A stretch of 64,000 bases of DNA from Streptomyces rubradiris (GTDB taxonomy: Bacteria > Actinomycetota > Actinomycetes > Streptomycetales > Streptomycetaceae): NCBI RefSeq assembly GCF_016860525.1, contig NZ_BNEA01000015.1, positions 806,001-870,000 on the forward strand, written 5' to 3'. This document shows, in pieces, positions 26,947 through 35,123 of this stretch. The notes beneath the pieces are model-generated. The model saw only the letters and a list, made by a program, of their open reading frames with translations. It was not told where the DNA came from and searched no databases. A program made the position numbers and the translations under genes. Every line of letters starts with the position of its first letter. Position 1 is the first letter of the stretch.

Positions 26947-28931
26947 AGAGGTTCTTCGGGCGCGTGCGGATGGCCGAGCCGGAGGTCTCCGACGCCGAGC
27001 GGGAGCTCTTCGGCGGTCCTCTGCGCTACGACATGGGCTGGTCGGAACATGAGCGTGCCTGGCTCGACCTGACGATGATGTCGGCTCTGCGCTCCATGCC
27101 GAGGCTGGTCGGGACGACGTTGCGGATGGCGTGGCAGGCCGACCGCCGCGCTCTGCTCACGGTCGCCGTCAGCGAGGTCGGGCAGGGTGCCGCAGCGGCG
27201 GTCGGGCTGCTCGCGGTGAACGCCGTGATGCACGCCCTGCTCGGCTCGGGCACCCCCGGCCAGCGGCTGCACGCGATCCTGCCCGGACTGCTCGCCGCCG
27301 CCGGAGCCGCCGTGGTCAACTCCGGTCTGGCCGGCTGGTCCACCTCGCGGGCGGGCCGGCTGGAGCCGTTGGTGGAACGGATCGCCACGACGCGGTACCT
27401 GGCCGCCGCCGCGTCCGTCGAGCTGGAGGCCATCGAGGACCCGGAGTTCCGGCGGCTGATCGACGTCGCCCAGTACGGCGCCGGTTCCGCCCGTCGCATG
27501 ATCAGCGCCTGCGTGGCCGCCTTGAACGGGACCATCTCCCTTTTCTCCACGGCCGGTGTGCTCACCATCCTCCACCCGGTGCTGCTGCCGATGCTGCTCC
27601 TGATCGCGGCGCCGCGCGGCTGGGGCGCGATGCGGGTGGCGCAGGAACGGTATGTGTCGGTGATGAGCTGGGTCGAGCATGTGCGGGCCGGCCGCCTCAT
27701 CGGCAACCTGCTCACGGAGCGCACCGCGGCACAGGAGGTGCGCATCCACGCCGTCGGGCCGTTCCTGCTCAGCCGCTACGAGCGGATGGCGGAGAGCGCC
27801 GAGGCGGAGCAGGAGCGGCTGGCCGTCGGCAAGGCCGTCACGGAGTGGGTGGCAGCCGCGCTGTCCGGCCTCGCCATGGCGGCGACGTACGGGGCCATGT
27901 TCTGGCTGATCATGAGCGGGCACATGGGTCTGGCCGTGGCCGGGACCGCCGTCATCGCCGTCCGGTCCGGCTCGGCGAGCCTGGGCGGGCTGGTGATGAA
28001 CGTGAACCAGCTGCACGAGGAGTCCCTCTACGTCCGCGACCACGCCCGGTTCCTGGAGGAGGCGGCGCGGCGCACCATTCCCCGCGGGGGTGATCCCGTC
28101 CCGGCACGGGTGCGGCAGGTCGTCCTGGACAAGGTGAGCTACCGCTACCCGGACCGGGAAACCCCCGCCCTGGACGAGGTGTCCCTCACGCTGCCCATGG
28201 GCTCGGTCACCGCCGTGGTCGGCGAGAACGGCTCCGGCAAGAGCACCCTGATGAAGGTGCTGTCGGGTTTGCTGCTGCCGCAGACCGGGCGGGTGCTGTG
28301 GGGCGGGGCCGACCTCGCCTCCCTGGACCGCGCCGAGGTCTTCGACCGCGTCTCGCTGCTCACCCAGGACTTCCAACGCTGGCCGGTGACAGCGGCGCTG
28401 AACATCCGGATCGGCCGGCCCGCACGGGAGGCCGGCCCCGAGGACCTGCGGCCGTCCGTCGACTACGCGGGCGCCGGACCGGTCGTCGCGAAACTTCCCG
28501 ACGGCCTGCGCAGCCTGCTGGCCCGGATGTTCCGGGGCGCGAGCGAACTGTCCGGCGGCGAGTGGCAGAAGATCGGCCTCGCCCGGACCCACTGGCGCGA
28601 CTCCACCTCCGATGCCGACGGTGTGCTCATCGTGGACGAGCCCACCTCCGCCCTCGACCCGGAAGCGGAGATCGCGGCCTTCGACAGCATCCGCCGGCTC
28701 GCCGCCCCGAACCGGGCCGTCGTCCTGGTCACCCACCGCATGTCCGGTGTCCGCCATGCCGACCGCATCCTCGTCCTGCACCACGGACGGCTCGTCGAGC
28801 ACGGCAGCCACGACGACCTCATGGCCGCCCGAGGGCGCTACGCCGCGATGTTCGACGCGCAGGCCGCCCAGTACGCCCCCGCGGGCACCGTCCCCCGCCC
28901 CGGCTCCCCGGCCGTCACGGATTCCGCATGA
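26943..28931 (+). CDS. ABC exporter, fused membrane and ATPase domains
   Basis: A 662-aa half-transporter. The membrane domain (about 55-370) has helices such as GAAAAVGLLAVNAVMHALL and ILPGLLAAAGAAVVNSGLA. The ATPase domain has Walker A GENGSGKSTLMK (about 420), Q-loop LLTQDFQRWPVTAAL, signature LSGGEWQKIGLAR, Walker B VLIVDEPTSALD and H-loop VTHRMSG. The Q-loop and signature resemble exporters found with ribosomally made peptides and lipids, but no such biosynthetic genes lie nearby. The GTG start at 26943 is coupled to the small upstream ORF. Substrate unknown. Confidence 0.85.
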   Translation: MKRFFGRVRMAEPEVSDAERELFGGPLRYDMGWSEHERAWLDLTMMSALRSMPRLVGTTLRMAWQADRRALLTVAVSEVGQGAAAAVGLLAVNAVMHALLGSGTPGQRLHAILPGLLAAAGAAVVNSGLAGWSTSRAGRLEPLVERIATTRYLAAAASVELEAIEDPEFRRLIDVAQYGAGSARRMISACVAALNGTISLFSTAGVLTILHPVLLPMLLLIAAPRGWGAMRVAQERYVSVMSWVEHVRAGRLIGNLLTERTAAQEVRIHAVGPFLLSRYERMAESAEAEQERLAVGKAVTEWVAAALSGLAMAATYGAMFWLIMSGHMGLAVAGTAVIAVRSGSASLGGLVMNVNQLHEESLYVRDHARFLEEAARRTIPRGGDPVPARVRQVVLDKVSYRYPDRETPALDEVSLTLPMGSVTAVVGENGSGKSTLMKVLSGLLLPQTGRVLWGGADLASLDRAEVFDRVSLLTQDFQRWPVTAALNIRIGRPAREAGPEDLRPSVDYAGAGPVVAKLPDGLRSLLARMFRGASELSGGEWQKIGLARTHWRDSTSDADGVLIVDEPTSALDPEAEIAAFDSIRRLAAPNRAVVLVTHRMSGVRHADRILVLHHGRLVEHGSHDDLMAARGRYAAMFDAQAAQYAPAGTVPRPGSPAVTDSA

Positions 28932-29294
28932 CCCGCTCGCGGCCGGCTCGCCGCGTGCCGGCACGCGGCAGCGGAGCCCGGCCGGCCGGACCGAAGCCCG
29001 TCCGCGGCCCGGCCGGGGGTGATCTCCAGGTCTGGCCTTGCCCGGCGATTCCAGACCACCACGTCCGGAATGCCCCGGGACCGGGCCGGCCTGCCCGGCT
29101 GTGAGCACGGGATCGCTCCGGACGAGTTGCGTCCGGCCGTGGCCGGCCCGAGGGTGGAAGGAAAGGCGACACAGCAGGCTCGGACGCGCCGACTCACCCT
29201 ACGGTCGGACGTGCGGTATCCGCTCGCCGAAGGTGTCTCGGGCGTGCGGCGGGGCGGTCACCGTATGCAGGGGGGCAGTCGGAGCGGAGACACC
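28932..29294. other. Intergenic stretch with 20-bp palindrome after the ABC gene
   Basis: No gene is seen in these 363 bp. At 28950-28969, 18 bases after the ABC stop, GCCGCGTGCCGGCACGCGGC is a perfect palindrome that could act as a loop-less terminator or stall site. The rest presumably carries the promoter of the S8 peptidase gene; no clear -35/-10 pair was recognised. Confidence 0.4.
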
Positions 29295-30614
29295 ATGACG
29301 AACGAATCATTCGACCGCCGTGCGGGCGAGGGGCAGTTCGGACTCTACGACCAGAGCGTCCGCAAGCGTGAGAACGCCTACACGGGGAAGTACCTCGTAC
29401 TTCTCGACTGCCAGGAGGAGGAGCGCGGCATGGCGGCGCTGCGCTCCCAGGCCGGCATCGCGAGCGCGGAACCGGTGCGTGGTGCCGAGGCGGAGAGCGC
29501 CGTGCGCGTCTTCGGGGCGCCGGACGTGAACGCGCTCTTCCCGGAGTTGGGCGTCGCCGTCGTCGACGTGGCACCGGACCAACGGGAGGCGCTGGTGACG
29601 GCCGCTCAGCAGGAACCGGCGGTCATCGCCGCGGAGCCGGAGCGCCTGGTCTACATATCGACCATCACGGACCGTACACCGGAGGTGACGGGGTACTACC
29701 CCACGTACCGCAGCGACGAGGACGTCCTGGAGCGGCACACCACGGCGGCGATGGCCGTCTCGCTGGGCCCGGCCTGGGACGAGACCGAGCACACGTGGGG
29801 CCTACAGGCGGTACGGGCCAACCACTCTCCCCTGACGGGGCAGGGCGTCGGGGTCGCGGTGCTCGACACCGGAGTGGACACCGCACACCCCGACCTGACC
29901 GCGCACATCGCCGGTACCGCGTCCTTCGTGCCGGGGCAGTCCGCGCAGGACGGCAACGGCCACGGCACCCACTGCATCGGCACGGCGGCCGGGCCGGCGC
30001 AGCCGCAGCACGGGCCGCGCTACGGCGTCGCTCCCGAGGCGCAGATCCTGGCGGGCAAGGTGCTCAGCAACCAGGGCAGCGGGAGCGACGGTCAGATCCT
30101 CGCGGGGATCGCCTGGGCGCTCTCCCAGGGGGCGAAGGTGATCTCCATGTCACTGGGCGCCCCGGTCGGCGCCGGGCAGCTGTTCTCACCGGTCTTCGAG
30201 AGCCTCGCCAAGCGGGTCATCACCGCGGGCACGCTGATCGTCGCGGCGGCGGGCAACGACGGCGGGCCGGTCAACCACCCGGCCAACTGTCCCTCGATCC
30301 TGGCTGTCGCGGCTCTGGGCAAGGCGCTGGACGTGGCACCGTTCTCCTGCCGGGGCCAGGGTCTCGTCGGTGCCGAGATCAACATCGCGGCGCCCGGGGT
30401 CGATGTGCGCTCCGCCTGGCCGATGCCCCAGGTCTACAACACGATCAGCGGGACCAGTATGGCCACCCCGCACATCGCGGGTATCGTCGCGCTGCTGGCC
30501 CAGGGGGCGCCGGAGGCCACGGCGTCCGAACTGAGCAAGCGCCTGCTCTCCGGCGCGTACCGGCTCGCACAGCCTCCCGCGAGCGTCGGTGCGGGTCTGG
30601 GACAGACTCCGTGA
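29295..30614 (+). CDS. Cytoplasmic S8 (subtilisin) family peptidase
   Basis: A 439-aa serine protease with complete catalytic triad: Asp191 (VAVLDTGVD), His223 (NGHGTHCIG), Ser388 (SGTSMATPHIAG). The oxyanion Asn is at 321 (AAAGNDGG). Residues 1-125 form a long pro-domain-like region (GKYLVLLDCQEEERG, LGVAVVDVAPDQREAL) with no signal peptide, so the enzyme should stay in the cytoplasm unless exported otherwise. The ATG at 29295 is preferred because the upstream frame looks non-coding. Its stop overlaps the start of an I9-like gene. Lying tail to tail with a protease-nuclease fusion, it may belong to a conflict module. Confidence 0.88.
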   Translation: MTNESFDRRAGEGQFGLYDQSVRKRENAYTGKYLVLLDCQEEERGMAALRSQAGIASAEPVRGAEAESAVRVFGAPDVNALFPELGVAVVDVAPDQREALVTAAQQEPAVIAAEPERLVYISTITDRTPEVTGYYPTYRSDEDVLERHTTAAMAVSLGPAWDETEHTWGLQAVRANHSPLTGQGVGVAVLDTGVDTAHPDLTAHIAGTASFVPGQSAQDGNGHGTHCIGTAAGPAQPQHGPRYGVAPEAQILAGKVLSNQGSGSDGQILAGIAWALSQGAKVISMSLGAPVGAGQLFSPVFESLAKRVITAGTLIVAAAGNDGGPVNHPANCPSILAVAALGKALDVAPFSCRGQGLVGAEINIAAPGVDVRSAWPMPQVYNTISGTSMATPHIAGIVALLAQGAPEATASELSKRLLSGAYRLAQPPASVGAGLGQTP

Positions 30615-30853
30615 CCGAATCCCCGCGGGTGGACGTCATCCTGTCCGTCGACGACCCCGGGCGGTTCGCCGAGACGATCGGGGCGGCGCGGGCCGTCGGA
30701 CTCACCGTGACGAGTGAGCAGCCGCTCATCGGCACGGCCGCCGGCACCATCGCCGAGGACCGGCTCCCGCTGCTGCGGGCGGTGGAGGGCGTGGCGGCCG
30801 TCGAACGGGCCCGCGCCGTCCGCCTGCCACCGCCCGAGCCGCCGGACCGGTGA
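30611..30853 (+). CDS. Stand-alone I9-like pro-domain/inhibitor protein
   Basis: An 80-aa protein whose GTG start overlaps the stop of the S8 gene (GTGA). Its pattern VDVILSVDDPGRFAETIGA, GLTVTSEQPLIGTAAGTI, LLRAVEGVAAVERAR is that of the subtilase I9 pro-domain (a beta-alpha-beta fold ending in a VxxVE segment that enters the active site). Here it is a separate chain. Known relatives fold or inhibit their protease; here it could hold the S8 enzyme inactive until needed. The pairing and tight coupling support that, but activity is inferred. Confidence 0.7.
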   Translation: MTESPRVDVILSVDDPGRFAETIGAARAVGLTVTSEQPLIGTAAGTIAEDRLPLLRAVEGVAAVERARAVRLPPPEPPDR

Positions 30854-30899
30854 CGACGGGGCCACCGGACCGGTGTCCCGGCCGGTCCCTCGCGGTCCT

Positions 30900-33101
30900 T
30901 CAGGGCCAGACGCCGGAGAAGTCGATGCTCCGGGCCCACTCGGGGTGGTCTATCAGGGGGTTGCGGTTTCCTTGTATCCCGGCGATGGCCGCGTTGCGGT
31001 GCAGCTCGTACTCGGTCACGGGTTCGTTCTCGTGCCAGGCCAAAAGGATGGGCAGCCGCTCCTCGGGGAACTCCCGCGCCCTGTCCCCGACGAGGCCGGG
31101 GTACCGCAGCAGGAAGTACAGGGTGGCTCTGGCGACGGCTCCCTTGCTGTGCTCCGGTTCGAACCCGCTCTTCTCGCGCATGCCGCAGTCGTCCCGGACG
31201 GCCTCCTCGAAGCCGGGGAAGTCCATGTAGGGGTAGTTCCCGCGGAAGCTGTTGCACGCCGGTTCGCACGCGAACAGATGGTGCAGGTCACCGCGCATGG
31301 GCTCCCGCTTGCCGAACCAGGACTGCGGGACGACGTGCTCGCAGTTGAACGGCAACGACGCCTCCAGGGCGTCCAGTTCCCCGGCGAGCTCGTCCGCGCT
31401 CGCCGTGCTCTCCCGCAGCAGGAACTCCTGCATGCCCCGGAGCCGGGACGCCTCGGCGGCGGCGTCGGCGCGGATGAGTTCCTCCGCGGTGAAGGTCTTC
31501 CCCGAGTAGACGCTGCGCAGGAGGCGGTCGGGGTGGAGGTCGACCCACGGGTAGAGCATGCGCGCCGGTCTGTAGGAGGGGCGGGGCCCGTGGGTGTCCT
31601 CCAGCAGGGCGGTCAGCGCCTGCCGCAGCGGCTCGCCGTACGAGTCGGCGTCGACGTGCGCGTAGTAGGCGTCCCGCGCGGCGCGGTCGTCGTCGGGGAC
31701 GTAGTAGGCGCGTGCCTCCCCGAGCCGGAGGTTGAGCAGGGCGGCGTCCAGGTCCCGCGCGACGGCGTCGGCGACGGCGGAGCCTGCCGCCGCCCGCCCC
31801 GGCGGGGCGGGGACGGCGCCGTCGGCGGTCACCGCGGTCACCCGGGGGCCGGCGAACCGGTCGGGGCCGCGCTGTCCGGGCGCCGGCGCGTCGACGCCCA
31901 CGGTGATCCGGAGCGGCACGGTGATGCCGACGGCGGGACCGGAGGCGGGCGGTGCGGAACCGTCCGGCGTGGGTCCGTCCGGCCCCGGGTGCGTCGGCGT
32001 CGGGAGTGCGCCCTCGCGGCCCGGCCGGTCCGGTGGCCGGAACAGTTCGTCGCGCAGCCGGGCCGCGTTCCCGGTCAGCGTGAGCCGGCTCAGCGCTTGC
32101 AGCACGCGGCTGACGCGCACTCCTTCGTTGGCCTTCCACGCCAGGCGGTGCTCGCCCATCCCCGGCCGCCAGGGCGTTCCGTCGGTGGCCAGGGGGAGGC
32201 CGTCGGGACCGGTCTCCGGTACGGCCGAGTGGTGCAGCGCGACGACTTCCCACTGGTCGTTGAAGACGGGGGACCCGGAAGAACCCGGCGCGGTGTCGGT
32301 CACGTAGTGGACGAACCGGTCCAGCAGGTCGACGATCTGGTTCTCACGCAGGGCGAGTTGCTTGGGCTCGCCGTTGGGGTGCTGGATGATGTTGACGAAC
32401 TCGCCGAGGATGGCCTTGCCTTGGGCCCCGTCCAGCGGCAGCCAGCCGAAGTCGGCGAGCCGCGCGCCCTCTTGGTTGTGTTCGGCCACCGCGACGACGG
32501 TGAAGTCCAGCTCACGGTCGGTGGCGAAGAAACCGTGGGGGTCGATGCGGAAGGTCACCGGGACCAGGGGGTGCCCGTCCAGGCCCGCCTGGAAGTCGAA
32601 CTCGACGACGGCGTGGCCCGCTTCCTCCGGGCTGCGCAGTACGTGGTTGTTGGTGAGGAGGAGGGAGGGGGACACCAGGAAACCGGTGCCGTGATGTCCG
32701 CCCTCCGGTGCGCGGACGGAGATCCGCCCGACCGACCGGGCGGCCAGATACCCGCCCTCCAGGAAGGCCACTCCGGTGAGGTTGTTGCGTCCCATGAGGC
32801 GTTCCAGGCCGAGGAGATCGGCGCCGAACGCGTCCGGTGACAGCGACAACGTGCTGCCGGTCGTCGTGGCGGGCTGCGTCGGTATCTGCTCGATCGCCTT
32901 GGCGAGCGACCAGTCGGCGTTCAGCCGGGCCAGTCGCTTCTGCACCCGACCGGGTTCGTCGGCGTACAGCACGCCCCGGCTCTCAAGGGTGTGGAGGGTC
33001 TCCTCCCGCTGCGGGGACCGGTCGCCGAAGCGTTTCGCGGCCTTCTCCAGCTGTGCCAGGTAATCCGTTTCCGCCTGGGGAACGTGTTCCACGGTGATCA
33101 T
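30900..33101 (-). CDS. Trypsin-like protease fused to Endonuclease I domain
   Basis: A 733-aa two-enzyme protein. Residues about 105-300 are a trypsin/V8-like protease: His153 (LLTNNHVL), Asp199 (RELDFTVVAV), Ser275 (APGSSGSPVF). A proline-rich linker lies at about 355-440. Residues about 460-730 are an Endonuclease I (EndA/NucM) domain with NCEHVVPQSWF (586-596), GDLHHLFACE (604-613) and Asn617 before RGNYPY, matching the His-Me-finger metal site. There is no signal peptide, unusual for Endonuclease I enzymes, which are mostly secreted. The N-terminal about 100 residues are a helical, uncharacterised segment. It is convergent with the S8/I9 pair, 46 bp away. Cytoplasmic protease-triggered nuclease activity is inferred. 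Confidence 0.85.
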   Translation of the reverse strand: MITVEHVPQAETDYLAQLEKAAKRFGDRSPQREETLHTLESRGVLYADEPGRVQKRLARLNADWSLAKAIEQIPTQPATTTGSTLSLSPDAFGADLLGLERLMGRNNLTGVAFLEGGYLAARSVGRISVRAPEGGHHGTGFLVSPSLLLTNNHVLRSPEEAGHAVVEFDFQAGLDGHPLVPVTFRIDPHGFFATDRELDFTVVAVAEHNQEGARLADFGWLPLDGAQGKAILGEFVNIIQHPNGEPKQLALRENQIVDLLDRFVHYVTDTAPGSSGSPVFNDQWEVVALHHSAVPETGPDGLPLATDGTPWRPGMGEHRLAWKANEGVRVSRVLQALSRLTLTGNAARLRDELFRPPDRPGREGALPTPTHPGPDGPTPDGSAPPASGPAVGITVPLRITVGVDAPAPGQRGPDRFAGPRVTAVTADGAVPAPPGRAAAGSAVADAVARDLDAALLNLRLGEARAYYVPDDDRAARDAYYAHVDADSYGEPLRQALTALLEDTHGPRPSYRPARMLYPWVDLHPDRLLRSVYSGKTFTAEELIRADAAAEASRLRGMQEFLLRESTASADELAGELDALEASLPFNCEHVVPQSWFGKREPMRGDLHHLFACEPACNSFRGNYPYMDFPGFEEAVRDDCGMREKSGFEPEHSKGAVARATLYFLLRYPGLVGDRAREFPEERLPILLAWHENEPVTEYELHRNAAIAGIQGNRNPLIDHPEWARSIDFSGVWP

Positions 33102-33207
33102 CGAAGGTCTCCCTCGCTCCGCTCCCCTCCCCCATTGTGTCCACCGGTCACCGGTGATTGCTTCTCGTACGGATGGTCACCGGTTCAAAAGTCACCTGGT
33201 CAACTAA

Positions 33208-33696
33208 CTACTGGGCGCCGTGGAAGCTGGTGGCCGAGGCGTACTCGTAGCCAGACCAGACGTCGCCACCGCGCCATGCGGAGCCGTCCCAGACGTAGGC
33301 CGCGGCGAGCGTGCCGTAGTAGCCTTGCCCGCAGGACTGCCACCCGCCCCAGTCGAACACCAGCTCAGGACCCCAGGGTCCGGGGAACTCGCCGCCCATC
33401 TGGCCCGTGGCGCCGTACTTCCAGTCGCTGGTGCGGCACACCGTCCAGGCGGAGCCGTTCCAGCGGTAGACGGTGGCCCGCGTGGCGGCCCAGCCGTCGG
33501 GCCGGGACAGTCCGGTGCCGCATCCTTGGGTGAGCGCGTAGGTGTGGGAATACGCGAGGTTGCCGGACAGCGCGCCGGGCCGCTTGTGGTCGATTCCCGC
33601 GTCGCCGCGGACACACAGGCCGGTCCCGTTGTACACGACCAGGCCCCAGCCGCGACCCGCGCCGCCCGGCACGTCCGGCGGATCCGCGCGGCGCAC
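33208..33696 (-). CDS. Probable 5'-truncated secreted-type hypothetical protein
   Basis: The readable protein has tryptophan-, glycine- and cysteine-containing repeats (ATVYRWNGSAWTVCRTSDW, AAYVWDGSAWRGGDVWSGY). It includes two YxWxGSAW units and four cysteines (GLCVRGD, QGCGTG, VCRTS, QSCGQG), which looks like a secreted beta-rich protein. No signal peptide is present. The nearest in-frame start, GTG 33696, lies only six bases from the terminator hairpin of the upstream gene, leaving no room for a promoter. I infer that the signal-peptide end was lost. The function is not recognised. Confidence 0.45.
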   Translation of the reverse strand: MRRADPPDVPGGAGRGWGLVVYNGTGLCVRGDAGIDHKRPGALSGNLAYSHTYALTQGCGTGLSRPDGWAATRATVYRWNGSAWTVCRTSDWKYGATGQMGGEFPGPWGPELVFDWGGWQSCGQGYYGTLAAAYVWDGSAWRGGDVWSGYEYASATSFHGAQ

Positions 33697-33701
33697 CCGG
33701 A

Positions 33702-33732
33702 AAGCCCCGCCAGGAGACACCTGACGGGGCTT
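33702..33732 (-). terminator. Rho-independent terminator hairpin
   Basis: Arms of 13 bp (AAGCCCCGCCAGG and CCTGACGGGGCTT, one G-T wobble) enclose a 5-base loop; on the minus strand a TTT follows. It sits 21 bp after the stop of the gene at 33754-34095 and probably ends that transcript. Confidence 0.75.
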
Positions 33733-33753
33733 CCGGTTCGCTGTCGGTGACAC

Positions 33754-34095
33754 TCAGCGGGGCAGCCGGGAGACCATCCGCGCGAGGTCGTCCGGGAACT
33801 CGGACATGTGCGCTGCGGCGCAGTGGCTGACGGTGCAGGCCGCGGAGACCGACTCCATCTCCGAGTACTCGCCACTCGACAGCATCTTGGCGCACATTCC
33901 CAGGGGGACCACGAAGTCCGCTTGAGCTTCGTCGGTCAGCGAATCGAGCAGGCCGGATTCCTCCGGGAGAACCAGCTCGACGATCGCATGCAGAACTCCT
34001 GCCGGCTCGGAGACGTCGACTCCACGAGAGAGTTCGACCATGTCTTCGTATTCGGCAAGGCCGAATCGATTGACCCGGAGATGTTCTCTGCCCAC
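33754..34095 (-). CDS. Small hypothetical protein
   Basis: A 113-aa acidic, helical protein starting at GTG 34095 (GREHLRVNRFGLAEYEDMVEL follows) after a GGGA sequence. It has a hydrophobic stretch LHAIVELVLPEESGLLDSL and three cysteines (MCAKML, AACTVSHCAAAH). No signal peptide or known domain is seen. A strong terminator lies directly downstream, so it is probably monocistronic. Unknown function. Confidence 0.55.
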   Translation of the reverse strand: MGREHLRVNRFGLAEYEDMVELSRGVDVSEPAGVLHAIVELVLPEESGLLDSLTDEAQADFVVPLGMCAKMLSSGEYSEMESVSAACTVSHCAAAHMSEFPDDLARMVSRLPR

Positions 34096-34328
34096 GTCGA
34101 TTCCCGTCGAAGCTGATTCCCTGATGTCGCAACCTGAGCCGGAAAACCGCCGGACAAGGGCGGGCGGGGGCGCCGTGGGCCCAAACCGGGCGGCGAATTC
34201 ACCCCCTCGCCTGCACCACTTCGAACGATCCCCCGCGGACTCCGGCCGCACCCTCGGCCGCCTCGGCCCGGATGAGACACATCGTCTCCAGCTCGTCGGC
34301 ACAGGCCTTGTCGCGCGTCGTCCTCGCC

Positions 34329-35123
34329 CTACCCCTGCGACTCCTCCAGCAGTCTCAGGGCCCGCTCCTTCAGCCGGGCGTCGGCCCGGGTGGCGTCGCC
34401 CGCGTCGTAGGGGGGCCGCGGGTCGTACTCGATGGCGAGCTGGGCCGCCTTCGCGGTGTCGGGGCCGGCGAGCAGGGACGCCAGGTACAGGGCCATGTCG
34501 ATGCCCGCCGACACCCCGGCCGCGGTGATGATCTTCCCGGAGCGCACGTAGCGGCGGGGCAGGTAGGTCACGTCGAACGTGGACTCCAGGTACCCGGCGG
34601 AGGCCCAGTAGGTCGTCGCCCGCCGCCCGTCCAGCAGTCCCGCGGCGGCCAGGACGATGCTCCCGGTGCACACCGAGGTCGTCCACCGGGTGTGCCGGTG
34701 GATCCGGCGGATCCAGTCCAGGAGCGTCCGGTTGTTCATCGCCGCCACGGTGCCGCGGTTGCCCGCGCCCGGGACGAGCAGGACGTCGAGGCGGTCCACC
34801 TCGTCGAGGGACCGCTCGGCGACCAGGGCCACGTCCCCGGTGTCCGTGCGGACCGCGCCGCGCCGCTCGGCGATCATGGTCACGGTGGCGCCGGGCAGCC
34901 GGGACAGGACCTCCGCGGGGCCGGTGGGGTCCAGCAGGCTGAAGCCGTCGTAGAGGAGTACGCCGATCCGCGGGCCGCCGCCGGCCTGCGGCGCGGCGTG
35001 TGCCGGTCCGGCCGGGGCCGTCGTCGTGGCCGCGAGGGCGGCGGTGGCCACGGTCCCGCGCAGGACGTTCCTACGGGTCGTCGAGTGCCGCGTGCTGTGC
35101 GCTGTGCGCGTGCTGTCGGTCAT
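34329..35123 (-). CDS. Tat-exported DJ-1/PfpI family protein
   Basis: A 264-aa protein with a twin-arginine signal (STTRRNVLRGTVATAAL, cleavage near AHAAP at about 45). A DJ-1/ThiJ/PfpI domain follows: IGVLLYDGFSLLDPTGPAEV, LLVPGAGNRGT, and the nucleophilic-elbow cysteine VCTGSIVLAAAGLLDG. The family includes isonitrile hydratases, amidases and glyoxalase-like enzymes. The catalytic Cys is present. The start lies 53 bp inside the end of the GlxA-type regulator gene, so the two are co-expressed. The regulator carries a related DJ-1-type domain, which suggests a shared ligand. Confidence 0.85.
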   Translation of the reverse strand: MTDSTRTAHSTRHSTTRRNVLRGTVATAALAATTTAPAGPAHAAPQAGGGPRIGVLLYDGFSLLDPTGPAEVLSRLPGATVTMIAERRGAVRTDTGDVALVAERSLDEVDRLDVLLVPGAGNRGTVAAMNNRTLLDWIRRIHRHTRWTTSVCTGSIVLAAAGLLDGRRATTYWASAGYLESTFDVTYLPRRYVRSGKIITAAGVSAGIDMALYLASLLAGPDTAKAAQLAIEYDPRPPYDAGDATRADARLKERALRLLEESQG

